From positions 64,079 through 128,078 of the forward strand of contig JAAENN010000177.1 of NCBI GenBank assembly GCA_024224295.1: a DNA stretch of 64,000 nt. Direction: 5' to 3'. Each line of letters begins with the position of its first letter. The stretch's first letter is position 1. The notes beneath the pieces are model-generated. The model was not told where the DNA came from. It did not search any database and saw only the letters and a list, made by a program, of their open reading frames with translations. Shown in pieces: positions 9,227 to 16,323 of the stretch. The stretch comes from Shimia sp. (GTDB lineage Bacteria > Pseudomonadota > Alphaproteobacteria > Rhodobacterales > Rhodobacteraceae). The position numbers and the translations under genes are program-made.

Positions 9227-9958
9227 CTACTTGAGCGCCCGCGCCAAAAATGCCTGTGTGTCCGGATGGTGCGGTGCGTCAAACAAAGCGCTGGGTGCGC
9301 CTTCTTCCACTACTTTGCCATCTTTCAAGAAACAAACCTTGTCCGCCGCTTCACGGGCAAAACCCATCTCATGGGTCGCTAGCACCATGGTCATTCCGCT
9401 GTCTTTGAGTAAGCATAGCACGTCGAGCACTTCGCCCACCAACTGCGGATCGAGTGCGGAGGTGATCTCGTCAAAAAGCATCACTTCCGGTTTCATCGCC
9501 AAAGCCCGTACAATCGCGACGCGTTGCTGTTGTCCGCCGGAAAGCTGGTCGGGATAGTGATTCATTCGATCGGCAAGGCCAAAGCGCGTGAACAGTTCGG
9601 TGATCTCTGGACGCAATGCGGCGCGGGACTTTTTGTAGACCCGCCGAGGTGCCAGCATGACGTTTTCCGCCGCCGTCATATGCGGGAAGAGGTTGTAACT
9701 TTGAAACACCATGCCAATGCGACGGCGTACCGGCTGCGGGTCCAGGCCGGGCAGGGAGATGTCTTCTCCGTCTAGTAGGATCTCCCCGTCCTCGATGGCC
9801 TCCAGTAGGTTTACGCAGCGCAGCAGCGTGGATTTGCCCGCACCAGACGCGCCGATCAGGCAGACCATCTGGCCTTCCTCAACTTCAAGGTTGATGCCAT
9901 CACACACAGTGTTATCGCCAAAGCGCTTTTCGACTGCTTTTAGAGTGATTTTTGCCAT
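9227..9958 (-). CDS. Polar amino-acid ABC transporter, ATP-binding protein
   Basis: GlnQ/HisP-type ATPase of 243 aa that energises uptake of a polar amino acid. Walker A GASGAGKST near residue 36, Q-loop region FQSYNLFPHMT, signature LSGGQQQRVA, Walker B VMLFDEITSALDP (the family's usual Glu then Thr) and switch ATHEMGF are all present. Last gene of a three-gene unit; its ATG overlaps the permease stop by 4 bp. Convergent with urtE. Confidence 0.93.
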   Translation of the reverse strand: MAKITLKAVEKRFGDNTVCDGINLEVEEGQMVCLIGASGAGKSTLLRCVNLLEAIEDGEILLDGEDISLPGLDPQPVRRRIGMVFQSYNLFPHMTAAENVMLAPRRVYKKSRAALRPEITELFTRFGLADRMNHYPDQLSGGQQQRVAIVRALAMKPEVMLFDEITSALDPQLVGEVLDVLCLLKDSGMTMVLATHEMGFAREAADKVCFLKDGKVVEEGAPSALFDAPHHPDTQAFLARALK

Positions 9959-10791
9959 CAGCTGCGCTCCCGGTTTTGCCTGGCGATGAGGTAGTCAGCA
10001 TAGCGTGTCGCCGGGATGGTCACCGCAAGGAAAATCACGGCGGCGCCTACGTAAGGCGTGAAGTTTGCGAGCAGCGATTTGTAGACACCAGCTTGGCGAA
10101 AGATTTCCACTGGGCCAATGAAGCTCAGCAGGGCGACGTCTTTCTGCAGAGCGATGAACATGTTCATCTGCGCCGGGACAACGCGGCGTATGGCTTGCGG
10201 TAGGATAACAAATCGCATGCTGTCAGTATCTGACAACCCAAGGGAAGCCGCTGCCGCGCGCTGGCTCTTGTGTACGCTTTCAATGCCGGAGCGGAAGATT
10301 TCCGCAACATAAGCAGAATAGGTCAGGATCAGCGCCAAGGAGCCCCAGATGTAGGGCGAATTCCACGGGCGTGGCAGGCCCAAACCAGGAACACCAAAAC
10401 CAATCAGGTAGACAGTCAGAACCACCGGCACGCCGCGGAAGATGTCGGTGTAGGCTGCGCCTAAAATGCGCAGGGGAAACAGGGCTGGGTTGCGGGTGTC
10501 ACGTGCGAGGGCCACCAGCAGGCCAAGTAACACAATGGCTGGGGCGCTCCACAGGAAGATCGCGACGTCGAGCTTGAAGGCTTCAAGCAGCTTTGGGAAG
10601 GTCTTGGCAAAGACCTCCCAGTTGAAAAAGCTGGCTTTGACCCGATCCCACCCCGGCGCCATCGGCACCAAGATCACAACGGCCAAAAACACCACTAACG
10701 TGCTGCCGCCCGCGACGAGCATGGAGCGGCGACGTAGGCGATCTTCGTAAATCTGGCGGCGGGTTTTGCCCGCCGCGTTGATCTTTGTCAT
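9958..10791 (-). CDS. Polar amino-acid ABC transporter, permease
   Basis: 277-aa inner-membrane protein of the HisMQ/GlnP type. A long N-terminal cytoplasmic and first membrane segment (residues 25-45) is followed by the conserved core containing FRGVPVVLTVYLIG and the EAA coupling loop (SQRAAAASLGLSDTDSMRF, then ILPQAIRRVVP). Only one permease gene is present, so it probably forms a homodimer. Lies 14 nt downstream of the binding-protein gene. Confidence 0.92.
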   Translation of the reverse strand: MTKINAAGKTRRQIYEDRLRRRSMLVAGGSTLVVFLAVVILVPMAPGWDRVKASFFNWEVFAKTFPKLLEAFKLDVAIFLWSAPAIVLLGLLVALARDTRNPALFPLRILGAAYTDIFRGVPVVLTVYLIGFGVPGLGLPRPWNSPYIWGSLALILTYSAYVAEIFRSGIESVHKSQRAAAASLGLSDTDSMRFVILPQAIRRVVPAQMNMFIALQKDVALLSFIGPVEIFRQAGVYKSLLANFTPYVGAAVIFLAVTIPATRYADYLIARQNRERS

Positions 10792-10805
10792 AGTCTTAGA
10801 TCAGC

Positions 10806-11621
10806 TTATTTGATCAGCGGCACACCGGTGGTTTCCTGAAGCCATTCAGCTTCAATCGCGGCCAGCTTTCCGCTCTCGGTCAGAGCTGCGATAGCTTCAT
10901 CCACACAGGTTTTCAAGGCGTTGCCCTCTTCTAATAGCATACCGAAGCGATCCGGGTTGTCGGTGCGATCTGCTGGAAATTGACCAATTACGGAAGAGCC
11001 TTCCACCACAACAGCACTCAGGTACAGCGCGGTTGGCAGGTCAAACAGCGCCGCGTCGATCTGGCCGGCCTGCATGGCGGCGGTCACGTCAGCGTTGTCT
11101 CCATACAGCAGCGGCATATCATCTGGCCCAATGGTATCCATCAGCACCGGCACAGCAGTGGTGCCGCCCATCGCCCCCCATTTCAGCGCTTTGAGCGCGT
11201 CCACAGAGGCGGTGGTGTCCTTGGCTTCCGGGGACGCCAGGATTGCCATCGGTGCTGCGTAGTAGGCGGCGGAGAAGTCGACCATTTTCTCGCGCTCCTC
11301 GGTGATGGAGAACTGCTGTAGGTTGAAGTCAAAGTCCTTCGGCCCCGGCTGAATCGCTTGATCAAAGGACGAACGCACCCATGTTACCTTGTCTGCGCCA
11401 AAACCCATTTCTTCGGCCACGGCATAGGCGACGGCAGCTTCAAACCCTTTGCCGCTTTCTGGCGCGTCATCCATGACCCACGGGTAATAGGCGGGGTTGC
11501 CTGTGGCGACGGTGAGTGTGCCCTCGCTCAGCGTTTTTCCGTCGGCACAATGCCCGGCGGCCAAAGCGGCGGAGGAGGTCAACGCGGTGATCGTGGCGGC
11601 AGCAATAACTTTGTAAAGCAC
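10806..11621 (-). CDS. Polar amino-acid ABC transporter, substrate-binding protein
   Basis: Periplasmic family 3 solute-binding protein. GTG at 11621 is chosen: it opens a clean signal peptide (VLYKVIAAATITALTSSAALA) and has AGGGA about 10 nt upstream; a TTG 33 nt earlier is the alternative. The mature 271-aa form shows FDFNLQQFSITEEREKMVDFS, the family signature region, and KWGAMGGTTA with a ligand-site Thr. First gene of the transporter operon; substrate specificity cannot be read from the sequence. Confidence 0.9.
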   Translation of the reverse strand: MLYKVIAAATITALTSSAALAAGHCADGKTLSEGTLTVATGNPAYYPWVMDDAPESGKGFEAAVAYAVAEEMGFGADKVTWVRSSFDQAIQPGPKDFDFNLQQFSITEEREKMVDFSAAYYAAPMAILASPEAKDTTASVDALKALKWGAMGGTTAVPVLMDTIGPDDMPLLYGDNADVTAAMQAGQIDAALFDLPTALYLSAVVVEGSSVIGQFPADRTDNPDRFGMLLEEGNALKTCVDEAIAALTESGKLAAIEAEWLQETTGVPLIK

Positions 11622-11762
11622 GGTTAATTCATCCCTATTGAACTGTTTGGTCAAAACATGAGGGGGAAGGCGCGCGTTGTCCAGAAGAACTCTGTGAAGG
11701 CTCGGTCTAGATCAGCCGGATACACAAATACAATGTGTTTCGGCGCCATTTGATGGTGATAA

Positions 11763-11852
11763 TGGCGGAGACGAAGGGATTCGAACCCTCGATACCGTTT
11801 CCGGTATACTCCCTTAGCAGGGGAGCGCCTTCGACCACTCGGCCACGTCTCC
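11763..11852 (-). tRNA. tRNA-Ser (anticodon GCU)
   Basis: A 90-nt class II tRNA on the minus strand. The acceptor stem GGAGACG pairs with CGTCTCC, the anticodon arm reads CTCCC-CTGCTAA-GGGAG giving GCU, a long variable arm (TATACCGGAAACGGTAT) marks it as serine, the T arm contains GGTTCGAATCC, and the 3' CCA is encoded. It would read AGC and AGU codons. Confidence 0.97.
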
Positions 11853-12156
11853 GCGGACCCGTATATTGGGCGAAATCAGAGGACACAAGGGCCAAATCTC
11901 AGGAAATTCAGATTTTCCTCGAAGGCGAAGCGGTGCCGGTTTCCCGGTGGATTACCCCTTAAAGCAATTGGTCCCCAAGCAGGCTTTTGAGATTTTTTTG
12001 GGTAACGGGACTAAGTATGGCAAACCGCTTGTCTGGTCGGCGCCGATTTTTTGCGTTTATGGTCCACCAGGCTTTAGGATTTGCGAGCAATGCCGTTGCG
12101 GTCGTTTGAAAGTAATCCCTATGTCACGGGGTGTTACGTTTTTGTCGCAAGACAAA
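11853..12156. other. Intergenic region between tRNA-Ser and the sigma factor gene
   Basis: About 300 bases that must hold the tRNA promoter (minus strand). Small open frames exist but none has a ribosome binding site or family resemblance. T-rich stretches near 11990-12000 and 12048-12054 are present, but I find no convincing hairpin. Confidence 0.5.
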
Positions 12157-12185
12157 TGATCCGCTTTGCGCTGAGCCGCGTATTG
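12157..12185 (+). promoter_or_regulatory. Candidate autoregulatory ECF sigma promoter of rpoE-chrR
   Basis: TGATCC (12157-12162), a 17-nt spacer, then GTATTG (12180-12185). TGATCC is the known -35 element of RpoE/ChrR-type promoters in Rhodobacter, and the layout matches the two promoters at 16.2 kb (TGAACC-N17-GTAG). The start codon at 12191 lies 5 nt after the -10 element, implying a leaderless message or a later start codon. Confidence 0.55.
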
Positions 12186-12190
12186 AGGAT

Positions 12191-12826
12191 ATGGTAAGTG
12201 CAATACTTGATATCCCCCGCGCCGCGGCCCCAAAGCCAAGAGCGCGTCGCAAAGAAAGACAGCGTGTGTCGCAAGCCAAAGCCGCGCCATCACAGGAAAC
12301 CCTGTGGATGATCGCCGTGCGTGATCATCGCGACAAGATTGCGTTCGCGTCGCTGTTTGATCACTTCGCACCGCGACTAAAAGGTTTTGTGATGCGTAAC
12401 GGAACATCCGCCGCACAAGCGGAGGAAATTGTGCAGGACGTGATGCTGACGTTGTGGCGTAAGGCCCACATGTTCGACCCGCATCGCGCGCAAGTTTCGG
12501 CTTGGGTATATCAAATTGTTCGAAACCGTCAGATCGATGTCGCCCGCAAAGAAAACCGTCCGATGCCAGAAGCCCTCAAAGAGGAGCCGGAAGCTGAGCC
12601 AGATGCGACGCAGATTTTGGCGGTGGAACAGGAAACAGGACAACTGCGCGTCGCGCTTTCCAAGCTGCGCCCAGAGCAGCGCGAGGTGATAGAAAAGGCT
12701 TATTTGGGTGAGCTGACCCATCAGGAGATCAGCAACCAGACAGGCCTGCCACTTGGCACTATCAAATCACGTATACGTCTCGGCCTGCAGCGCCTTAGAC
12801 ATGAACTCAAAGATCTTTCGGAATGA
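12191..12826 (+). CDS. rpoE: ECF sigma factor, RpoE type paired with ChrR
   Basis: Group IV RNA polymerase sigma factor of 211 aa that, with ChrR, controls the response to singlet oxygen and related membrane stress in relatives. Region 2 spans AFASLFDHFAPRLKG to WVYQIVRNRQIDVARK; region 4 is LRPEQREVIEKAYLGELTHQ with helix-turn-helix GLPLGTIKSRIRLGL. The first about 40 residues after ATG 12191 are basic and absent from Rhodobacter RpoE; GTG at 12266 would give the usual length but has a weak ribosome binding site. Overlaps chrR by 4 bp. Likely autoregulated from the promoter just upstream. Confidence 0.88.
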   Translation: MVSAILDIPRAAAPKPRARRKERQRVSQAKAAPSQETLWMIAVRDHRDKIAFASLFDHFAPRLKGFVMRNGTSAAQAEEIVQDVMLTLWRKAHMFDPHRAQVSAWVYQIVRNRQIDVARKENRPMPEALKEEPEAEPDATQILAVEQETGQLRVALSKLRPEQREVIEKAYLGELTHQEISNQTGLPLGTIKSRIRLGLQRLRHELKDLSE

Positions 12827-13470
12827 GCCAGCCCATGCCCGCAATTACTCATCATATTCCAGATCCCATGATGGCCGCTTACGCATCAGGTACTTTGCCG
12901 CACGCGTTTTCCCTGGTGGTTGCCACGCAGGTCTCCATGTCCTCAGAGGCACGTGTCACGCTACAGGCACATGAAGCCGTTGGCGGCATTGTTTTGGAGG
13001 ACAGCAGCTCCGTGGCTGTGTCTGACGGTATGAAGTCCAATCTTCTATCGATGCTCGACGATTCGATGCCTGAAGAACCGGTGTATGCGCGCAATGGCGT
13101 CTACCCAGCCCCCGTGATGGAGGTGCTTAAAGGTCGGGAGCCGCGTTGGAAACCGCTTGGTATGGGCGTTAAACAGGATATTTTGGCCGAAGATGAATTC
13201 GGCTCCGTGCGGCTGCTGTACATTCCGCCAGAACAGGCTGTGCCAGATCATGGGCACAATGGTCTGGAGTTGACCCTTGTTCTTCAGGGCAGCTTTAGTG
13301 ACGAAACTGGCCGATTTGGGGTTGGCGATGTTGAGGTGGCCGACGAGACGTTGGAGCACACGCCAATTGCCGGCGCAGGCGAGCCGTGTATCTGCTTGGC
13401 AGCCACTGACGCGCGGTTGAAGTTCAACGCCTTCATGCCACGGCTTCTTCAACCAATTTTCCGCATCTAA
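12823..13470 (+). CDS. chrR: ChrR-family anti-sigma factor with a degenerate zinc site
   Basis: Cytoplasmic anti-sigma factor expected to hold RpoE inactive. The 215-aa protein has an N-terminal anti-sigma domain (residues 1-85) and a C-terminal cupin domain with its metal ligands intact: His143, His145, Glu149 and His179. In Rhodobacter ChrR the anti-sigma domain binds zinc through His6, His31, Cys35 and Cys38. Here only the first His is kept (His11); the H-x3-C-x2-C unit reads Gln36, Ser40, Ala43. So the structural zinc of the sigma-binding domain should be absent. Whether it still binds RpoE cannot be told. Translationally coupled to rpoE. Confidence 0.9.
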   Translation: MSQPMPAITHHIPDPMMAAYASGTLPHAFSLVVATQVSMSSEARVTLQAHEAVGGIVLEDSSSVAVSDGMKSNLLSMLDDSMPEEPVYARNGVYPAPVMEVLKGREPRWKPLGMGVKQDILAEDEFGSVRLLYIPPEQAVPDHGHNGLELTLVLQGSFSDETGRFGVGDVEVADETLEHTPIAGAGEPCICLAATDARLKFNAFMPRLLQPIFRI

Positions 13471-13517
13471 CGGGCGACTTGGAACCGTTGAGGCGCAATT
13501 GCGACTATTGCGGATTT

Positions 13518-14621
13518 TTAAGGTTTGACCGCATCCCAACCAGGAAAGACTTTGGGATGTGGTTTTGCCCTTTTTGTGGCACGCAACATGTCCAGACTGC
13601 GCTCGATTTCGGCCTGCGTCATATCGCGGGCAATGACCACAATACGGGTTGCGGTGTTGTCAGGGTCCCAACTTGCCAAGGCTTCCGGCCTATCAAAGAT
13701 GTGTTGCACACCGTGAAAAACAAATGGTGTTTCAATACCCTTGAGAAAGACGATCCCCTTTACGCGCAAAAGGTTTGGACCCCTTAAAGCGACCAAAGTG
13801 TCTAGCCAGTGGTCAAAGACCTTGTCATCAACGGGTGTTTCCAACGTGATCGACCCGGATTGGATACGTGAATCATGCGGCGAAAATACAGGTTGAGAAG
13901 GGCCCTTTGATAACCCGGACAGGTTGGCTAAGGGATCTGTTGCCTCTGGACTTGGCTCTTGACGAGTTATCCAAGTCAACGCCTGGTGGCCGGTGGCATC
14001 GCGCCGAATGCCGGACAAGCCGAACATCTTGCGTGGATCAGTGGCGGCTTCGGTCACGGTGATGATCTGGGCGGTGGGGTTGATATCCTTGAGGCGGGTT
14101 GTGAGATTTGTGATTTCGGCGCAAGACACCAGGTCCGTTTTGCTGAGTACCAGTAGATCCGCAGTCGCCGCTTGAGACACTGCTTCAAACTGTGCGTCCA
14201 GTGTCTTTTGCCCATTGGCGGCATCAACCAGTGTCACAACACCGTCCAAAATGGTGGATGTGACCAGCGCATAATCTACCAAAAGTGTCTGTCGTATGGG
14301 CGCCGGATCAGCCAGCCCAGTGGTTTCGATCACCACTCTGTCAAAGCCCAGCTCGCCCAGCTTGCGCCGATCAAGAAGGTTGGTCAGGGTTTGAGAAAGG
14401 TCGCCTCGGATTGAGCAGCATAGGCACCCTGAGGCCATAAGCACAACTTCTTCGTCTGAAGCTTGAATCAGGTCGTGATCCAGGCCGACTTCGCCAAATT
14501 CATTCACAATTACTGCGATGCGATCGGGCCCGTCATCAGACAAAATTTTGTTTAGCAGGGTTGATTTCCCCGCGCCCAAAAAACCAGTGAGCAAAGTGAC
14601 AGGCAGGCGTGTTTCGGGCAA
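13518..14621 (-). CDS. CobW/COG0523-family metal-handling GTPase
   Basis: G3E-family GTPase of 367 aa that delivers or inserts a metal, often zinc, into client proteins. Seen: P-loop GFLGAGKST at residues 13-21, the metal-binding CxCC motif at Cys66-Leu-Cys68-Cys69, the E-T-T-G-L-A-D-P switch, a G4 motif SKTD at 160-163, and a C-terminal CobW domain. No histidine-rich loop is present. A palindrome resembling a Zur box lies upstream (14660-14688), so a zinc-deficiency role is the best inference. A cobalamin (CobW) or nitrile hydratase activator role is not supported by neighbours. Confidence 0.88.
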   Translation of the reverse strand: MPETRLPVTLLTGFLGAGKSTLLNKILSDDGPDRIAVIVNEFGEVGLDHDLIQASDEEVVLMASGCLCCSIRGDLSQTLTNLLDRRKLGELGFDRVVIETTGLADPAPIRQTLLVDYALVTSTILDGVVTLVDAANGQKTLDAQFEAVSQAATADLLVLSKTDLVSCAEITNLTTRLKDINPTAQIITVTEAATDPRKMFGLSGIRRDATGHQALTWITRQEPSPEATDPLANLSGLSKGPSQPVFSPHDSRIQSGSITLETPVDDKVFDHWLDTLVALRGPNLLRVKGIVFLKGIETPFVFHGVQHIFDRPEALASWDPDNTATRIVVIARDMTQAEIERSLDMLRATKRAKPHPKVFPGWDAVKP

Positions 14622-14659
14622 GAGGCACCTATGACAAGAGGTTGGTACAGCGGCTCACA

Positions 14660-14688
14660 TTGATAATGTTATGTTGTAACAATGACAA
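14660..14688 (-). promoter_or_regulatory. Palindromic operator, possible Zur box, upstream of the COG0523 gene
   Basis: An imperfect 12-bp inverted repeat with a 5-bp centre. The inner arms TGTTA and TAACA are perfect (14667-14681), and the outer arms extend to TTG and CAA. Alphaproteobacterial Zur boxes are AT-rich palindromes built on AATGTTATAACATT, which this resembles. It lies 38 nt before the GTPase start codon. Confidence 0.45.
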
Positions 14689-14691
14689 GGC

Positions 14692-15417
14692 TTACTTGCC
14701 TCTATACACCACCCAGTCCGGAAGATAGCTCAACCCTTTCAGAACCCAAGAAAAGGGTCTGGGGAAATCGGTGCGAAACTTCGTTTTGCGCATGGCTTGC
14801 AGGACGCGTGCGCCCGCATCCTCTACAGACATCAGCATTGGCATAGAGAAGTCGTTTTTCTTTGTCAGCCGCGTCTTGATGAAACCGGGGTTGATCAGCC
14901 GGACAGTCACGCCGGTGTCCTTGAGGTCATGTCGCATGGTCTCCGCCAAACTCACCAGCGCAGCCTTGCTGGCGCCGTACCCAACCGCTTTGGGAAGACC
15001 GCGGTAGCCAGCCAAGGAACCAATCAGCGTGATGTCCCCATGATCCTGAGCGACAAATCTGGGGGTGACCTCGCCGAGAACCCGCATTGCCCCCATGAAG
15101 TTCACATCCGCCATTTGTAGTGCAGTACGGCTGTCCCATTCTTTGGCAGACATCGGATCATAAGCACCTGCATTGTAGATCACGCCGTCTATCCGTCCGA
15201 CAGACTTGGCAGCTGCCCGCACCGCGTCAGTGTCCGTCACATCCAAGATCAGCACACGGGTGCCTGGCAGGGAGGAGCACAGGCTTGCCAGACGTTCGCC
15301 ATTGCGCGCCGACAGGATCACCTGCGCCCCTTCCTCGCTGAGTTGTTCTGCAATGGAGCGCCCCAGCCCTTCGCTGGCACCGATCAGCCAGTAGGTTTTG
15401 CCTGCAAACTCAATCAT
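14692..15417 (-). CDS. Short-chain dehydrogenase/reductase of the RpoE-linked cluster
   Basis: NAD(P)-dependent oxidoreductase of 241 aa. The start at 15417 is fixed by a 4-bp overlap (ATGA) with the DUF1365 gene and by the fold starting at once: GASEGLGRSIA is the nucleotide-binding Gly motif near residues 13-23. NAG is at YNAGAY, and the catalytic Ser-Tyr-Lys set is in IGSLAG and YGASK. Co-transcribed with DUF1365 from the ECF-type promoter at 16.2 kb. In Rhodobacter a similar cluster belongs to the RpoE/ChrR regulon; the substrate is unknown, probably a lipid derivative. Confidence 0.85.
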   Translation of the reverse strand: MIEFAGKTYWLIGASEGLGRSIAEQLSEEGAQVILSARNGERLASLCSSLPGTRVLILDVTDTDAVRAAAKSVGRIDGVIYNAGAYDPMSAKEWDSRTALQMADVNFMGAMRVLGEVTPRFVAQDHGDITLIGSLAGYRGLPKAVGYGASKAALVSLAETMRHDLKDTGVTVRLINPGFIKTRLTKKNDFSMPMLMSVEDAGARVLQAMRKTKFRTDFPRPFSWVLKGLSYLPDWVVYRGK

Positions 15418-16193
15418 TCGCCTGGCGCCACGGTTGGGATGTTCTCGGTCAAGGCAGTATCCGGTGCGGGTTGTTTCTTCAAAAACGGCGCTTTCTTGAC
15501 CCATAAAATTGCTGCTTGCCAATGGATCAATGCTACCACGCGTGCGGCACCTAGCGGCCGGCGCAGCGCCGCCCACAACAGGCCGCTGCTGCGGGCGGGT
15601 TTGCGGAGGCCGGCGAGGGTGGCGATCACGCCTTGATCGTCATTCTCATAGGCAATCCGAATGCGCACTAGCTCTGGCGTGAACGCAAAGTTGAACCGAT
15701 AGTGTCCCTCAACCTTTTGAAACGGCGACACATGCATCAGCTTTTCAGCTGTTAAGCGATCGGAAGGCACAATGGGGCGGAAATCTTCATGGGCGCAAAA
15801 GTAACAATGCCGATCGCCAAAAGTATTGTTGACCTCAGCCACAAAGGCACAGGGGGTGCCGTTGATCACCGCGACCCAAAAGCTCACTGGGTTGAAGTGG
15901 AACCATAGGAAACTCGGCTGCGTGACTAATAATAGCTGCGCGCTTTCAACCGGAAAGCCACGCGTTAACAGCACTTCCCGAAACCAGTCGACACCGCCAC
16001 CATTGTCACGTTCACCCCCATGGCGGTGATCCCAAAGCGACCATAGGTTAAACCCATTGCGCGAGAGCACAGCAGGCGATTTATTGGGGGCGTCGAGATC
16101 GACAACAACGAAATCCACGCCGTATTTAAAGGCGTTTTTTATGCTGCCACGACGGGCATGCATTGTCTCTGCTTGAATGTGGTCCAAAGTCAT
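15414..16193 (-). CDS. DUF1365 family protein
   Basis: 259-aa protein of a family found beside FAD oxidoreductases and lipid-modifying enzymes in RpoE-controlled clusters. Family features seen are the basic opening THARRG-type stretch (MHARRGSIKNAFKYGVDF) and HFNPVSFWV near residues 120-130, plus NTFGDRHCYF. The ATG at 16193 matches the usual family start. It sits only 5 nt after the -10 element of the promoter at 16199-16230 and has no ribosome binding site, so a leaderless transcript is likely. Overlaps the SDR gene. Biochemical role unknown; a part in modifying membrane fatty acids is inferred from context. Confidence 0.88.
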   Translation of the reverse strand: MTLDHIQAETMHARRGSIKNAFKYGVDFVVVDLDAPNKSPAVLSRNGFNLWSLWDHRHGGERDNGGGVDWFREVLLTRGFPVESAQLLLVTQPSFLWFHFNPVSFWVAVINGTPCAFVAEVNNTFGDRHCYFCAHEDFRPIVPSDRLTAEKLMHVSPFQKVEGHYRFNFAFTPELVRIRIAYENDDQGVIATLAGLRKPARSSGLLWAALRRPLGAARVVALIHWQAAILWVKKAPFLKKQPAPDTALTENIPTVAPGE

Positions 16194-16198
16194 AATGG

Positions 16199-16230
16199 TA
16201 CTACGCCCGTTAACTCGGTTTGGTTCACTC
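16199..16230 (-). promoter_or_regulatory. ECF-type promoter for DUF1365-SDR
   Basis: Read on the minus strand: GAGTGAACCAA (16230-16220), 15-nt spacer, GTAGTACC (16204-16197). The same two blocks at the same spacing occur in the opposite direction at 16261-16294, so two independent copies support it. The DUF1365 ATG follows the GTAGTA hexamer after 5 nt. Confidence 0.7.
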
Positions 16231-16260
16231 CTGCCACCTGACCTAATTTGGCTTTTGAAA

Positions 16261-16292
16261 GAGTGAACCAATCAAACTAATGCGCCGTAGCT
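16261..16292 (+). promoter_or_regulatory. ECF-type promoter for the FAD oxidoreductase operon
   Basis: GAGTGAACCAA (16261-16271), 15-nt spacer, GTAGCT (16287-16292). It mirrors the divergent promoter at 16199-16230; the two -35 blocks form an 11-bp inverted repeat 30 nt apart. The start codon at 16324 leaves a leader of about 25 nt with an AGAGGA ribosome binding site. Confidence 0.7.
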
Positions 16293-16323
16293 CCTTTGAA
16301 ACGATCAGAAAAAGAGGACCACC

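Noticed and set aside
11866-12159. Open frame of 97 codons between tRNA-Ser and the sigma factor gene
   Set aside because: No ribosome binding site, no recognisable domain, and it runs through promoter DNA.
16220-16271. Reading the 11-bp inverted repeat at 16.2 kb as a dimeric repressor operator
   Set aside because: The arms are 30 nt apart and each is followed outward by GTAG at an identical 15-nt spacing, which fits two divergent promoters better than one operator.
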